Notes: a model not told the origin generated them from the letters alone. Shown: positions 49,680 to 61,898, counted from the first letter of the stretch. The stretch is 64,000 nt of DNA from Cylicocyclus nassatus (GCA_958299035.1 CATQJL010000223.1:53302302-53366301); one strand, 5' to 3'. Made by a program: numbers and translations.

Positions 49680-50234
49680 GAGAGAATGAAAAGCATTCAT
49701 TCTCACACCACGAATGAGGAAAGTAATTATAAAGTAGATATACAAAGCGCAAAAAACAATGAAAAGATACCAGACTGATGAGCAATTTGCAACTAATACA
49801 AGCATTTTGTCGAACGGATGGAAGAAAAGAGAGGCAGGAAGCGAAAAAAGGGCAAATTGATGGACATTTTAGCGTTTCTTCTTTCTTCTCGGAAGTACAT
49901 GTAAGACAGAGAAGGCTTTGTGATCAGTTTAGACCTCACACGTGGGTCTAGACCAAACAAAATAAGTTGATGTTGAGGAGAAATTCCTGGTATCGCCACG
50001 GAAACCAAGACCACGATGGTTTCTTCGCAGAATGCTGCGGTCGGAACTTCAAACTGTACCCATCTTCGAACGATTTAATTTACGTACCTTGAGATAACTC
50101 TTATGATTTCAAAACAAGAATGAAAACACGGGCCAAGAAGAAAACAGCATTTTCTCAAGTACAGCGGACGAATTCAAACCTTCATCGTTCCCGCATTTAA
50201 TTACGCTGGAGCATCACAAGCTGCTTGGAGCGCA

Positions 50235-50518
50235 TCTTATATATAAAGCTGAATGTCTGTTTGTCTGTCTCTCTGTCTGTCTGTATGTATGTATGTCTGT
50301 GTGTACGTATGTTCCGAATAGAAAATTCCATTTCTGAACCGATCGGGACCAAACTTGGCACACATACACTTTGGGCCCCGGCGGGTGTCATAGGCTACTT
50401 TTCGTCATCGATCGATATCGATTTTATCGATTTTTTGCAAAATTTGAGCTACGGGGCTGGGAGTTGGCACAGGGGGGTAATCGAGCATGCTGATCACCCC
50501 CGTGGGGGTGATCAGCAT
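50235..50518 (+). mobile_element. Helitron-like foldback element, copy 3, 3' truncated
   Basis: TCTTATATATAAAGCTGAAT head, (TCTG)n, one forward unit and the central palindrome. It then breaks off near 50518 without the CTAGT end. Confidence 0.65.
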
Positions 50519-50524
50519 CCCTGC

Positions 50525-50770
50525 CAAATTAGGTAGAAAACGAGGTAGAAAACGCGATGACTAATATTATGGCAGCACTTCTTAAACCAGTATTTGCAAA
50601 CGATATGAAGTCCAATTTCTACCATAGACTGTTAAAGAGTACTACTTCGCCACGATTACAAAAAAGCTAACATCTTTCACTTTTGTGACCAAGTTAATCA
50701 TGTTCGGAAATCATGCTTTTTAGACGTTAGGATACACTAGAAAATGTAATAGGTAATAGTTTGTAGAGCT
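50525..50770. mobile_element. Partial copy of the 42.4-kb element
   Basis: Aligns with about 43140-43325 of the other element: CCAAGTTAATCATGTT, GCTTTTTAGACG and the surrounding order are shared. It abuts the truncated end of the Helitron-like element at 50518. Confidence 0.5.
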
Positions 50771-51818
50771 CGTTGAGGTATAATTTGGCATGCTGATAGG
50801 GAAATCATACCCAATGTACATAAAAAGCTTCTTAGATGATCTTGCGGTATATGTGGTAAGATGAAGAATGAAATTTGGCTGAGACTTCGTTAGTCGAGTT
50901 AATCAGCATGTTGTACACGACAGTCAGTCCTATGGTGGAGTTGTGAGATGCACGGTCGAGCGCTTTTCTTCTTCACTTACTCGATCGTAATATTTCCTCA
51001 ATTTTTCAAAAGAATTTCCTTCTTGTTTACGACCCTCCCCCCGCCCCCCTCCCCCCCCCCCCCTCCCACCTCCTGCTCTTACCCCCAATACGACCCTCCA
51101 GGTCGAGCGCGCCTGACCCCACGCTCAACCCTGCTCATAAGCATGCCTGAGATCTCAAAGGCTTTGAGAAAAAATTATCTGCTTATTTGCTTTATTGCTT
51201 TATTTGCTCTACCCCTCACGTATAAATACCCCCCCCCCCTAAACCAATCCGTCCCAGTGCACCACTCTTCCCTACTGACGAGCCTCGGGAGTGTAACACT
51301 ATAGTAACCTGTATAGGGGTAGAGGCGAAACAGGCGTAAAGAACTCATCATATCAATAATTAATATTTGAGACAAGATCATTCTCGCTTGTTTCGCCAGT
51401 GATTCAAGCCAAGATCGCTTCCTTTCTAACCTATACTGATATTTTTTTAGTTGACGTTTCGTTTTTGGGGGGATTTTGGGGAGTTTTTCAGGTTTTTAGA
51501 GGGGATATCGTTGAGGGTCAAAGGGGACTTTGTAAAATTTTTGGCAAGTCAAAGGGGACTTCGTTTTGAAAATTTCCTGGTGCCAGCTCGTGCCGAGCCC
51601 TGTGTCAGATTTGTCCCGCCATTCGACAGATAATGACGGTGTCGTTAGCTTTGAATCTCTACAAGTTCGAACTTTTTGGCATCTACTTCGTTGTAGTTTT
51701 TGCAGAGTTACCCACTCAGAAAAAGCTCGAATGCAGACTTTTACAAGGTAAACTCATTGCTGATCATTTTTGTTGCTTAACAGCTTTGTTGCTCTTGTTG
51801 CTCATCGTCTACATGACA

Positions 51819-52178
51819 TTAAAGGCAGCGTCCAGGCAAGTCTGACACATGGGAATTCACGTGGTTAGTAATTCTGGGGCCCTAACTAACCACTGCCCAA
51901 CCGGCAGCTCGGGTAGTGCTCTAAGGCTGGGATATTCCCCTCAAAAGTGGACCCGCGATCGTAGTTCGCATGGATTCATGGCGTAAAGCGTGGATCCTAT
52001 CGCGAAACTGCCATGAATCCATGCGAAATGCGATCCTGGGGCCGAGCTTGGAGGCGTATATCTCAGCCATTAGTGAGTCGCCTGCGCTGCCGCTTGGGCA
52101 GTGCCTTAGTCAGGGCCCCAAATGTACTTTCCACGTAAAATCCCCATAGGTCCAATTCTACCTGGACGCTGCCTTTAA
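51819..52178. mobile_element. TTAA-flanked MITE, copy 3
   Basis: The ends TTAAAGGCAGCGTCCAGGCA and, inverted, TTAAAGGCAGCGTCCAGGTA are nearly identical. The interior holds an inverted pair around GCATGGATTCATGGC. No coding capacity. Confidence 0.7.
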
Positions 52179-52875
52179 GAATGCTAATGAAGTAGTGGCC
52201 ATTACATTACTAGTAAATGTAAGAAGAGTGAGCTTGTCACTTTCATTCGAAAAACATTTACCACCGATTCACCAGTGAATCTGTAACGTTATAACGGCGA
52301 TGAGAAATCGTTAACGGCTTGAAATTGGATGCACTTGTTTCCATTCATAAAGTAGATTCGCCCATACTAGCCGTTGTAAAATCAAAAGATCAAAGATTTC
52401 GTCAGATTTGTATATGCTAGGTTGACCGAAAGGCAGGTTTGCTGTAAGCCTGATTATTAGGTTTGTTTCATTTAGCCTCATTTGTTCATGCATTGAATTC
52501 AAAGTCATGGGGTCATACTGAGTATATTTGCTTGTTCTTTTCTTTGCTAAAATGCTATCATTTTGGAAGCAAATGCCTGAGCGAAGAACTTGTAGATTGT
52601 TTTTAGACAGGTAATCGATATAATTTGAGATTCTAGTCTTACTAGAGGATGTGTAGCTCAATCTGTGATTGGGGTGAACATCTAGTCACTGGCAAATTTT
52701 TGTAGTTTTTGGTGAAGAAAATAACGTCTATCATTGACTTTTCATGGAGAAACCATTAGGAGGTTGTTGTCTGGTTACAATTGTATGTCATAGCTTTACT
52801 CTTCTTACTTACATTTTCCCGTCTTTGTCAAGAAGTTTTAAAAATTTCGGGAAAGTCTCATGTTTAACATAAATA

Positions 52876-53808
52876 CAGGGTGGGGCAAAAGTCTGGGAGC
52901 CTACTTTGCAGTGCTGTAAATCAAGAAACTACTGATGATTTTGACTCCAAATTTGTGCCACATATTGCTGCGATCATGCTCTACAAAGCACACTTTGGCT
53001 GACTGAAAATGCTTGCTATATGCTTTTGTAGGAGTTGGATTTATCAAACAAGTGCTCTGCAAAATGAGAAAATCGAAATTTTTGGTCTTTACAACTTATT
53101 TCGTAACTAACGATACAGTGGATATTCTGAAGCACTTCGATGAGTATAATGTAGAGGAGACTTCGCGCTATCAATTCTTAGCCGTTGAATTCGTCAGATC
53201 TATTCTTTTAAAAACGCAAAATATATATTGCGAATACCAGCTGCGTGCCAGCGGCCATTTTTCTTTAGAATAAATTTTAAAGCTATAGGGGCACAGCAGG
53301 CACTGAATTCTAGGCTATATTCTTTCCATGAGTCTTCTATGCAAGCGTGTACTAGTGTTCGATCGATCAAGCAATTTCAATACTTTTCATATTACGATTC
53401 TTGGCTCCCGTTCGCGCAATCGCATCCAGATTTCCAGTATAGAGTACAATTGCCTTTGATTAGAATTCTAAAACTTTTTTCTAAACACTGCGAAAAAAAA
53501 AAATTCTTCGCAGCGCGTTGTAGCCAAAAGCTTGCTCTATCACACCGCATATTTGCCTGGTGAAATAAACAGTTATCGTAAAGGCGTGGAACGAATATCA
53601 TCACCACTGTCTGCGTGCCACGACAGTCGGACTCGCCAAGATTTCAAAGGGCTGCTTTGAAGCCAGAAGAGGCAATCTCAAAATTTGAAAGCAGCGCTGT
53701 ATCAGTAAGGGTTCGATTTATGTGTGCACCAAATTCTTTGTTCCTAGGCACTTTCCTTCTGATTTTATCTGAAAAGGTACTAGGCTCCCAGACTTTTGCC
53801 CCACCCTG
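52876..53808. mobile_element. Mariner-like non-autonomous element, CAGGGTGGGG ends
   Basis: Identical 28-bp inverted ends begin CAGGGTGGGGCAAAAGTC and are flanked by TA. The 933-bp interior has open frames of about 86 and 111 codons on the plus strand with no recognised transposase motifs. Confidence 0.8.
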
Positions 53809-53811
53809 TAT

Positions 53812-54905
53812 ATGAGGAAGACACGGAGAACTATTCACTGGTTCATTTGCGCTTTTACGGACTTGAGCCATAGCTTTTTTAGTTCTCGCGAGCATCAATA
53901 GTGATGAGAAGGCAGATTTGCAAAAAGTAACTCGAAACTTTTCAGAAAAGACAAACTTGATCTTTCAAGTGCGACATGTACAGATCGAGAAGCTACGATT
54001 CTCCTTGCAACGAGGAATTTTCTAGAAAATTTGAAAGCTTATATTGAAACCAAGAAAATTTTTTCTCAGGAAATCATGAAAGGTTTCTATTTCGTGTAAT
54101 AAAATTTGTACTATTTTCAAGTAGCCTTGTTTCGAAATTCTTCATCCAGTGTTCATTATGTTTACAACTGTAGCTTTAGAAGTGAGCAGAACTCCATTAG
54201 GTCAATGTCATAGAAGAAGGAAGACTGACTTTCAACAGATGAAAAATTGGTTGCTCGAAATTCTTCCCCAATTCTGGATGCCACAGCATTCTTCGAACTT
54301 TTGAACTTTCTACCCTTCGATGACTCATCCAAAACCGTTAATTCTACAAAAGATGCACCTGGAGATCACTTTACAGCAGTGAACTTCCATTTTAGCTTGT
54401 CTGATCATCACTCATCATCGTTGTTGATTCTACATGACAGAGAACAGATGACTCAGCGCTGATAGCACTCTTATACCAGTGATCCAGTGCGCAACCCACG
54501 CATCACTGCATTACTCACTTTACTGTACAGTGATGGCAGTAAACAACCAAGCAGTAACGCCAAAACACTATAAGCGCATCAAACCGGAAATGAAACGGAT
54601 TTTTAAGCGAATTTCTGAAATTCGCGCCCAGAATTTTGCAGTGACTATCAAGATGTAAAAAAGTTCAAAACCTGACAAAATGAAGTTTTCGAGGTGAACA
54701 TTGCGTGCAAAAACTAAGCGTTTGATGTGCTGATTATGTCCCATGAATACAAAAGAACTCACTAGCACAGCAGCGGCACAAATTTTTGAGAACTTTTGTC
54801 TTTCTTTTGTGTAGGAATCCCCTCATGGATTTCTTCTGGCCACAAAAAAAAACTTCGAGAGGTTGCTAAGAATCATCTAAGCTCTTAAGATCCACTATAA
54901 AATAG
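53812..54905. other. Gene-free stretch between two elements
   Basis: A 71-codon plus frame at 54247-54462 has no ATG at its start and no splice support. Nothing else seen. Confidence 0.4.
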
Positions 54906-54910
54906 TGTGT

Positions 54911-55240
54911 CAGTGGCGTACCCAGGATTTCGGCTCGGGGGGGGGGCGGCAGAAAAAATTTTCCAAATGAAGGTGCGTGGCGTAGGCCACGCACTCTGAA
55001 AAAATTTCAGGGGGCTTCCCAAAATTTTTGCGAGCCCCCAACCCCCCTAAAATCTGGAGTCAGCCACGCCCCCCGAAAAAAAATTTCTTTTATAAGGATA
55101 ATTTGAATTTTTAAAAAATTTTGAAAATCATCTTAATTGTTTACAAAAGTAAACAAGTCACTGGCACATTTTTATAACCCATGTAAGTAACTTTCAAAAA
55201 TTTCGCGACCTGTTCTCGGGGGGGGGGCCGCCCCCCCAAG
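54911..55240. mobile_element. hAT-like non-autonomous repeat, copy 3
   Basis: The left end is CAGTGGCGTACCCAGGATTT. The body contains a poly-G tract, GTGCGTGGCGTAGGCCACGC and ACAAGTCACTGGCACA. Its right edge is replaced by poly-G/poly-C next to the MITE at 55253. Confidence 0.6.
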
Positions 55241-55252
55241 ATGTAAATATAT

Positions 55253-55411
55253 ACCCGCGATTCAAAATACGCAAAGACTGGGCGCTCTTGCGTCCGAGCA
55301 AGATAGCTCGTGCATGGGAGAGGCAGCAGATGGTAAGAGAAACGAAAGAGCGCTCGATCATAGAGACGCAGATAGGTCCGCAGTCTTTGCGTGCTACGAA
55401 TCGCCTATACA
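55253..55411. mobile_element. 160-bp MITE, GCAAAGACTG ends, copy 1
   Basis: Left GCGATTCAAAATACGCAAAGACTG-like end, and inverted right end GGCGATTCGTAGCACGCAAA. Interior GAGCGCTC and GCATGGGAGAG are shared with the copy at 58.5 kb, which lies in the opposite orientation. Confidence 0.65.
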
Positions 55412-56424
55412 TAATGTGTTGATCACATTTTCAGTTTCTGCATATACCACGCGGTTATTTGATCAGTGAGTGTACAAGTTTTGTTTTGCGATAACATTCG
55501 TACCCCAATACCTCCAGCGTCCATTATTAGGGGCACCAGAGTGCACTTAGAGTGCTTAGCACTAGAGAGTTTTTGTCACATTCAGAGAGGCAACCCAACC
55601 TAAAATTCCTACAGTTAGTTATTTCATAAGGGAATGATTAGATCACACTGCGTTATCATTGTGGCCATTGTGAATTCAACATAGTAGAACCAAATCCATT
55701 TCTAAAAGCCTCTGTAGACGAAGCCAAGGCATAATCTGCGAAGTAATCGGGTATGCAAAGGGCATGCGAACACACTTACCGAAATGATTTCTCCTCTTCA
55801 GTGTTATCATATAGGAGAATAAGAGCTTTACCAGGAAACTTCATTGCTGACTGCTCTCAAGTTTTCATCTGAACAACATGCTATTCGAAAGAAATCTTTT
55901 CCCTCAAAGAATCTCTTCGAGACAGTTTCAGCTACTATCCCTTCACAATGAACCAAGTGCGACATTCTGCAGAAATGAGAAGGAGAATGGGCAGGTTAAC
56001 ATAATTGTTACCTAACCACTCCACTGGTTTGATAGCAGTTACAGGCTTGTCTATAGAATGTAAGGTCGTTAATGGAATTGTGTCGACGGATCTGACTGCG
56101 TGTTTGCACCCACATGAGCAGAAAAATTTCAAACAAAAAGGCATCACCCAGCTCAGTCACTTCCAATGTTTCATTACTGTCATATGTAACGGAAAAACCA
56201 TTCAGATAGAGATGAAAACCAAGAAGATGCGGTTGCCGGGAGTTGCGCCGAGCGGTCGCGCCATTGTCTCTATTTTCAAATGCCTTATACACAAGTGACA
56301 CAAAAGTTTCGGTGAACTGGAAAGAAGAGATCAAGCTGTGAATGATTGGAAGTTCACTCTCTCACTGATAATCCTTGCTAGCGAATAAGTTGAGCTTCCT
56401 ATCCACGTCACCTTGATGCAAATA

Positions 56425-56594
56425 TAGGCTGCTGCATGACGAAGGTGCAATATCTTCGGGCGCGAACGCGGCTTTATTAGCCGCAGAGCGCATGAGGTGC
56501 GGGATCTACAACGGTGAGGATATGTACGCGCGCGTCGTGTTCGCCCCCGCTCAACTAATATCGCCATTGCGCCTTCGTCATGCAGCAGCCTTTA
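56425..56594. mobile_element. GC-rich MITE with GGCTGCTGCATGACGAAGG ends
   Basis: GGCTGCTGCATGACGAAGGT at the left and, inverted, GGCTGCTGCATGACGAAGGC at the right, each followed by GCAAT. The 170-bp unit is much richer in G+C than its flanks. Confidence 0.65.
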
Positions 56595-56664
56595 GGTAAG
56601 CATTACGTGTATGCAGGCAACTTTCAGTGAAGACAAATTCGGTGCTCGTGGTGAAAATACTAGT

Positions 56665-57386
56665 CGAGTAGATTTCCTGCTTAATATAGTGTTCCTGCAG
56701 ACGCGACAACGCTGGGGCGTCAATAATTGCCTTGCGAGTTTCCGAACGAATGTTTTCCACTGTTTTCTTTGCTTATCCTTTGCTTTTCAGGTATTTCGTT
56801 GCTGATAAAGAGAAAAAGGGTAAGTTCGATAGTAGTTTCTGTTTTCTGAGAAGTTTCATCATCGCATATTCACAGATATCTACGTAGAAGCAGTTCGCGT
56901 CGGTTTTACGCCAATTTTTTGTGTCATTTCCTTTTCTTTTGTCAATTCAACCCTCTTTCTTCTTGTGAGACGTTTCTTGAACGCTAGTTGGCTTGTTTTG
57001 TAACAACTTCGGCTTTCACCCATAAGAAATATCATTAGAGCGAGAACTTCATATGATAAAGACAATAAGTCAATCGTAAAAACCTACTAGCGTTCAAAGA
57101 AGTACTTCACAAGAAGAAAGAGACATAAAGTGACAAGAATACGCATGAAACTGATGCGAAGCCTCTACATGGCTATCTGAGATTAAGCGATGAAATCGCT
57201 ACTCACAAAACAGACTTTATCCTCTAACTTACCCTCTTCTCCTTTATCAGTGACGATTTACCTAAAAAGAATAAGAATAAGATAAGAAGAAAACATTTAC
57301 TCGGAAACTCGCAAGGCAATATTGGCGCCCCAGCGTTGTCGCGTCTGCAGGGACACTATATTAAGCAGGAAATCTACTCGACTGTA
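56665..57386. repeat. Element or inversion with 85-bp inverted arms
   Basis: TCGAGTAGATTTCCTGCTTA and the next 65 bp (through GCAGACGCGACAACGCTGGG to GCGAGTTTCCGA) at 56665-56750 recur inverted at 57302-57386. The interior of about 550 bp has no recognised gene. Confidence 0.55.
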
Positions 57387-57803
57387 AATGATATCAGTCA
57401 ACAGACAAATGTAACCCTTCATTACTACAGCAAGAGAGATCAGATAATGGACGTAGTCAAAATCTCCACGAATCCAGCACAAACCAACCTGTTTAGTTCA
57501 AAAACGACAGGTAACAGATCGTCTTATTGTTGTAAAGATTTATTTTTCGGATTGCAACACAGTTATGAAGTTAGCATGTTACGGATTTATTGGCTTTTAC
57601 TCATTTCTTTAGTTAAAAAAAAATCATGGCTGCACAGCAAATTGGTGCTGGACTTTGTTGCCCTTACTTAGTGCTACAACTTGCGGTTTTGTTGATGAGG
57701 ACCTACTTTGAGGTATGAAAGTTATCAGATGCACAACTCCCGCATTCAGTGGTAATCCAAAGTTGATCGCTGGATACTCCTTTTTGTCCATAAAAATCTG
57801 TTA

Positions 57804-58405
57804 TGTCAACTGATGCAATATTCCTACAGAACACAAAAACCAATATTGCGTAATTTTCGCGGAATCGCTAAAATCGCATCCATTCCTCATAACGTTTGGC
57901 GGTAACATGACACGTCTCTTCATGGATGCAGGGTTGCGAAATGGTGACGCTGCTCGACATAATCGGAAGCATTCACTATTCTGAAATGGCTGACGCAGCT
58001 CTATCAACGCACATCAAGATTCTGCCACGGATCTATTGGAAAAGACGAAATCATTTTTTGAATATTGGCTTCGATAACTCGCTGAATAACAGGAGAGTCT
58101 AAAGTGCGCTGGCCCACGTCGTCGTCATTGGCTCGAAGATTTACGAAGAGAACACTGTTGTAGCAAATTTTTCTTGCGGATAGAATAGAATATCCAAAAT
58201 TTATGTCGAAGCAAGAGTGCAATCGTAAAAACAGCGATCTGCATGAACTCAATTTCTTGCGAAAAATAAATACGATCCAAGAGCTTGACATGACATTTCT
58301 GCCCTTTGGTATGTGCCATAGCAGCCATCTATCATGGTGCGAATATAAGATAGAATACATATTTCCGTATATCTTTCCGTGTATTTTTATATTGTATTTT
58401 TTCAT
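57804..58405 (-). pseudogene. Protein-like reading frames, decayed or mis-split gene of unknown family
   Basis: A minus-strand frame of 133 codons (58405-58004) ends in coding-looking sequence (RVIEANIQKMISSFPIDPWQ near its C-terminus). A second frame of 68 codons overlaps its end by 4 nt (58007-57801). The two can be joined by removing a 32-nt GTGCGT...TTTCAG interval, which is short for a nematode intron; otherwise they are related by a frameshift. Residue composition is more protein-like than in most chance frames here. No family was recognised. Confidence 0.25.
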
Positions 58406-58502
58406 ACAAATTAGGTCGTGACAATTTTTTCTACTCTCCTTTTCGCGATCGCTTGTAAAATCCTTCGGGTGTCTGAATTTTTGTATGTATCATGAATACA
58501 AG

Positions 58503-58665
58503 TATAGGCGATTCGTAGCACGCAAAGACTGCGGACATATCGGCGTCTCCGTGATCGAGCGCTCTTTCGTTTCTCATACCGTCTGCTGTCTCTCCCATGC
58601 ACAAACTAATCTCGTCGGACGCAACGGCGCCCAGTCTTTGCGCGTCATGAATCGACGACACCTGC
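58503..58665. mobile_element. 160-bp MITE, GCAAAGACTG ends, copy 2
   Basis: GGCGATTCGTAGCACGCAAA at the left and, inverted, CGATTCATGACGCGCAAAGA at the right. It reads as the reverse of the 55.25-kb copy. Confidence 0.65.
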
Positions 58666-59434
58666 ATAGATGGTGCAAAAACTGGTTGAATCTGAAAGCG
58701 TCAGTTGTGGTTTCTAGGCACTGTCATGCTGGTTCTAGGAAGACAAAGGTGATTTTTCGTCCCTTTTAGTGCTCCATCTGGAACAACAGCTTCAAAGAGC
58801 AAGATTTTCTTGCCTGATTAGAAAAGCTTTGTAATTTGAACTTTTTTGCAGGACAGAAACAACTCATAAGTGTCACTCTCCATAAATGAAAAAATATACA
58901 CACCAGATTGGATTTTTAGGAATATAACAAGTCCCACAGCCTCAACACGCTACAACATTTTGCCAATCTTTTTTCCACACTATAGCCACCTGTTCTAACA
59001 AACATGACAGAGATGTAAAACACACAATTCTCATCTTACGAAAGAGCAATGTGCCTAATTCACTATAAATGACGTCCGTCCCGCAATCTGCCAAAGTGTG
59101 TGCGTAAAGTTAAGCGAGCTGTGATAATGCTAGCCCGTAAATGGATGATAAGAGGGTCGTAAACCCTGAACCACTAGCGCCTTGGATTATCGGTGCGTTA
59201 TCAAACAACAGACAATTTCCTTTTTTGTTGTTCAAAAAGGTGGATTTCCGCTTTTCACTATTCTCGGGCAGATCATTTGTGTGATGTGCAAGGTGACTAA
59301 AACATACGATGATTTTTACATTCTACTCTGAAGTGGAAAGAAGCCACACAGGAAATTGTTGTTGTAGAAGAATGTATTCTGACACGGAGTCAATAGGAGG
59401 TCATCGAGGAATGAATTGAAATTGAGTTTTCGAC

Positions 59435-59770
59435 GTAAAAGCACCGTCGACCCTAAGTTATGGGTCTTCAGCTTTTAGACTTCGATAGTACGACTCCCTA
59501 CCAAGCCAGTGCCAAGTCGGCGCAAAATTTTAGAAGGGAGAAAATCGCTTCCGGGATGGGGAAGAGGCATGAGGACTTCAAGTCAGCACCGCCCCCTCCA
59601 GTAATGCCCGCCCTTCCATGCGCCCCATCACTGTTCCGGAGAACCGGCCTGGAGGTACTTGGAACGAAAATTATTGGTTTTTTTTTGAGATTCTCGACTT
59701 ATAGTTGGAATCATGGACATGAGAAAGCCTACGAACGACCAAAACATGGATCTGTGGGCGGCGCCTTTGA
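59435..59770. mobile_element. TTAA-type MITE, copy 4
   Basis: Left AAAAGCACCGTCGACCCTAA; inverted right AAAGGCGCCGCCCACAGATC. The interior aligns with the 40.4-kb copy in the same orientation, including its plus-strand frame. Confidence 0.6.
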
Positions 59771-59930
59771 CCAATCGACTTCGGTAGCTTATGTCACTTG
59801 AATGCATCGCTTCGGCAGGCCCATTGATGGCCCGAAGATAGGGCATTTATAGAATCGTGACGATGGGGCAGTCGCAGTCGTTTTCTTGGTTTCATCTGAA
59901 CTTAAATGATTTTCTTGTATACATGTTGTA

Positions 59931-60852
59931 TTAGGTTGGTGCAAAAGGAATGGCCGATTTGCGAATTCTCAGCTTTGACGTGCTATAACTTTTGGAAGAA
60001 TTCACATTTCCGAATGCGGTAAAAACTTTCAGAAGCAGCAAACCTTCTGCAATGCAGCGCACATTTACTTATACTCATATCACGAACGGGCAGAAAAATA
60101 TGGATTGAAAAATAAAAAAGGTTCTTCTGCTAGAATCTTGTCTTTGACAATTCATATCTTCCTTAAAGTTTGTTAGTATAAATATTAAGTAGCCTATCTT
60201 GTAGCCGCAAGCCAGTAGTACAAAACGCAATAAAAAGAATTCGGACAGAAAAGTTTGCGAAGAAGAAAAAAATTGAAATTTGAAATTTCTCACTTTTTTG
60301 AACATTTTTTCAGTGTGCCTCAAAGTCCCGAATATAGAATTTTTTGATTTTCTAGGTACTGAACAGCTGGATGTTATTGCAAAAACTGCTAACAGGATGC
60401 CCTAGCCCTACGCTTACAGAATTGAGCAAAGCTCCGGCGATTGACTTCTTCAGGAGAAAATTATGGGTCATAAAATGACCGCAACAGCTACCCATGTTTA
60501 GGCGCCGATATCTCAGTCTGGATAGCCTCAAAGTACACAGTCAAGCATGCATAATGTAGACTATTTCTATTACATACAATAGCTAAATTTTCGAAGAAAT
60601 CCCATTGATACGCGCTTAAATTCTGGCCGGAAAAGTGAATGCAATGAAATTCTGAATTTGGATGCGGTTATTTGAAGCTCAGTAACTTTACAAGAAATGA
60701 CGATGAGAGCCCGCTTTAAGCACCATTAGATAGAGCATGAAAACAGCATCGCGATGGTATACTACATCTATTGTAAAGAAGAAGAATTGTTGGGGAAAAG
60801 TTGCCCTGAAAAAAGGCTTGGAAAATCGGCCATTCCTTTTGCACCAACCTAA
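59931..60852. mobile_element. Mariner-like non-autonomous element
   Basis: Inverted ends TTAGGTTGGTGCAAAAGGAA continuing through TGGCCGATTT (30 bp matching) are flanked by TA. The 922-bp interior has no recognisable transposase. It lies downstream (3') of the two visible exons of the membrane-protein gene at 61.4-61.9 kb. Confidence 0.8.
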
Positions 60853-61440
60853 TATTTGAAACTAAAAGTGACTGAGTGAGACGAGAATTAGGGTGACGCC
60901 TTTTTGTATGAGTGTGTTATGCTCATGTGGGCGCAAAGACTGCCAAATCCATCATCACGAATTTACGAATGCCCTACACCTTTCAAAGGAGGGCTAATGC
61001 AATTTCTGGCTCTAACGTCTAATTTAGAGGTTACCGCTTAGCCTAGCCTTAGTTTACGCTGTATATAGCACATGTTCGAAACTGCGTAAAACTGCTAAAA
61101 CTGGATTTTTTACTGCTTTGGTTAGCGCTAGCGAGAGAGCTATGCGAAAGTCTTTGTCGGGTCAAATATCACACGAGAACAATTGCTCCTTTTCACTGTT
61201 GCAGACAATCTTAGAATATCAGGGGCCAATCTAAAGTAATGCGTATGAAAGATTCGACGAAGAGATTAAGTAGAACCGTGACACACGTATGGGCGTCACC
61301 GGAAGCATTCAGGTGCCAAGAGTGAAACATTTTCCTAGAATGAGTAAGCTTAAATTTTCTTTGTTCTTGGATCCATTTTAGCTTTGTGAGACTCTGAGTG
61401 AACTCTTTCCTTGCACATGATGCGAATTGAGTTTTCTTAC

Positions 61441-61882
61441 TTAGTGCGTAAAAGTCGTCTACATACATCTGCACTGAATTTAGCCTGTTGTTCTTTTCTT
61501 TTTCCAGAAATAAATTATTCCGGGGTAAAAAATCTTATCACAATCCTAGCAAGTGTTGACTTCCATTTATCTTAAAACGTCCTCACAACAGATTTCAAAT
61601 GCCCCTCCTGGGATGGGCTGAGAAGTGAAGTAGTTGTCCCCTCATCATTCTTTCCCCATTCCATCTCCTCTACCCCTTTCGCAATGTTTGTCCTTTACAT
61701 TCACTGGACTCGATGATATGTAGTACTTCTGGCACGGCTGACAATTGTGTGTCATCGTATGAGATGTGACCTTGAAAAGTACTGATTTTCATAACCTCGC
61801 TCCTAGATTTTATTGTACAATAAGAAAAAATCAAGCAAATTGTAAGAATAACGAAACTCAAGAATATCCAATTCCGTTTCAT
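61441..61882 (-). CDS. 5' exons of an unidentified type II membrane or secreted protein (partial)
   Basis: Exon 1 (61882-61699) begins MKRNWIFLSFVILTICLI, a basic start followed by a hydrophobic segment of about 17 residues ending near Cys. This is typical of a signal peptide or signal anchor. A polar region of about 40 residues follows, then a GTAAAG donor. A 33-nt second exon (61473-61441) is framed by an ATTCAG acceptor and a GTAAGA donor and reads QMYVDDFYAL in phase. The ATG sits 8 nt after a TTCTCTAG acceptor, as in the syntaxin gene. I could not carry the frame into a third exon: the next acceptor (near 61337) opens a frame of the wrong phase or hits a stop. The rest may lie below 59.9 kb beyond a transposon, or the gene may be decayed. 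Family not recognised. Confidence 0.45.
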
Positions 61883-61898
61883 TCCTGCCACTAGAGAA
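61883..61898 (-). promoter_or_regulatory. Probable spliced-leader acceptor of the membrane-protein gene
   Basis: The minus strand reads TTCTCTAG, then TGGCAGGA, then ATG. The 8-nt spacing equals that of the syntaxin gene. Confidence 0.45.

Noticed and set aside
53013..53563. Possible transposase in the 52.9-kb element
   Set aside because: The frames of 86 and 111 codons show no D-D-D/E motif or helix-turn-helix that I can recognise; the element is called non-autonomous.
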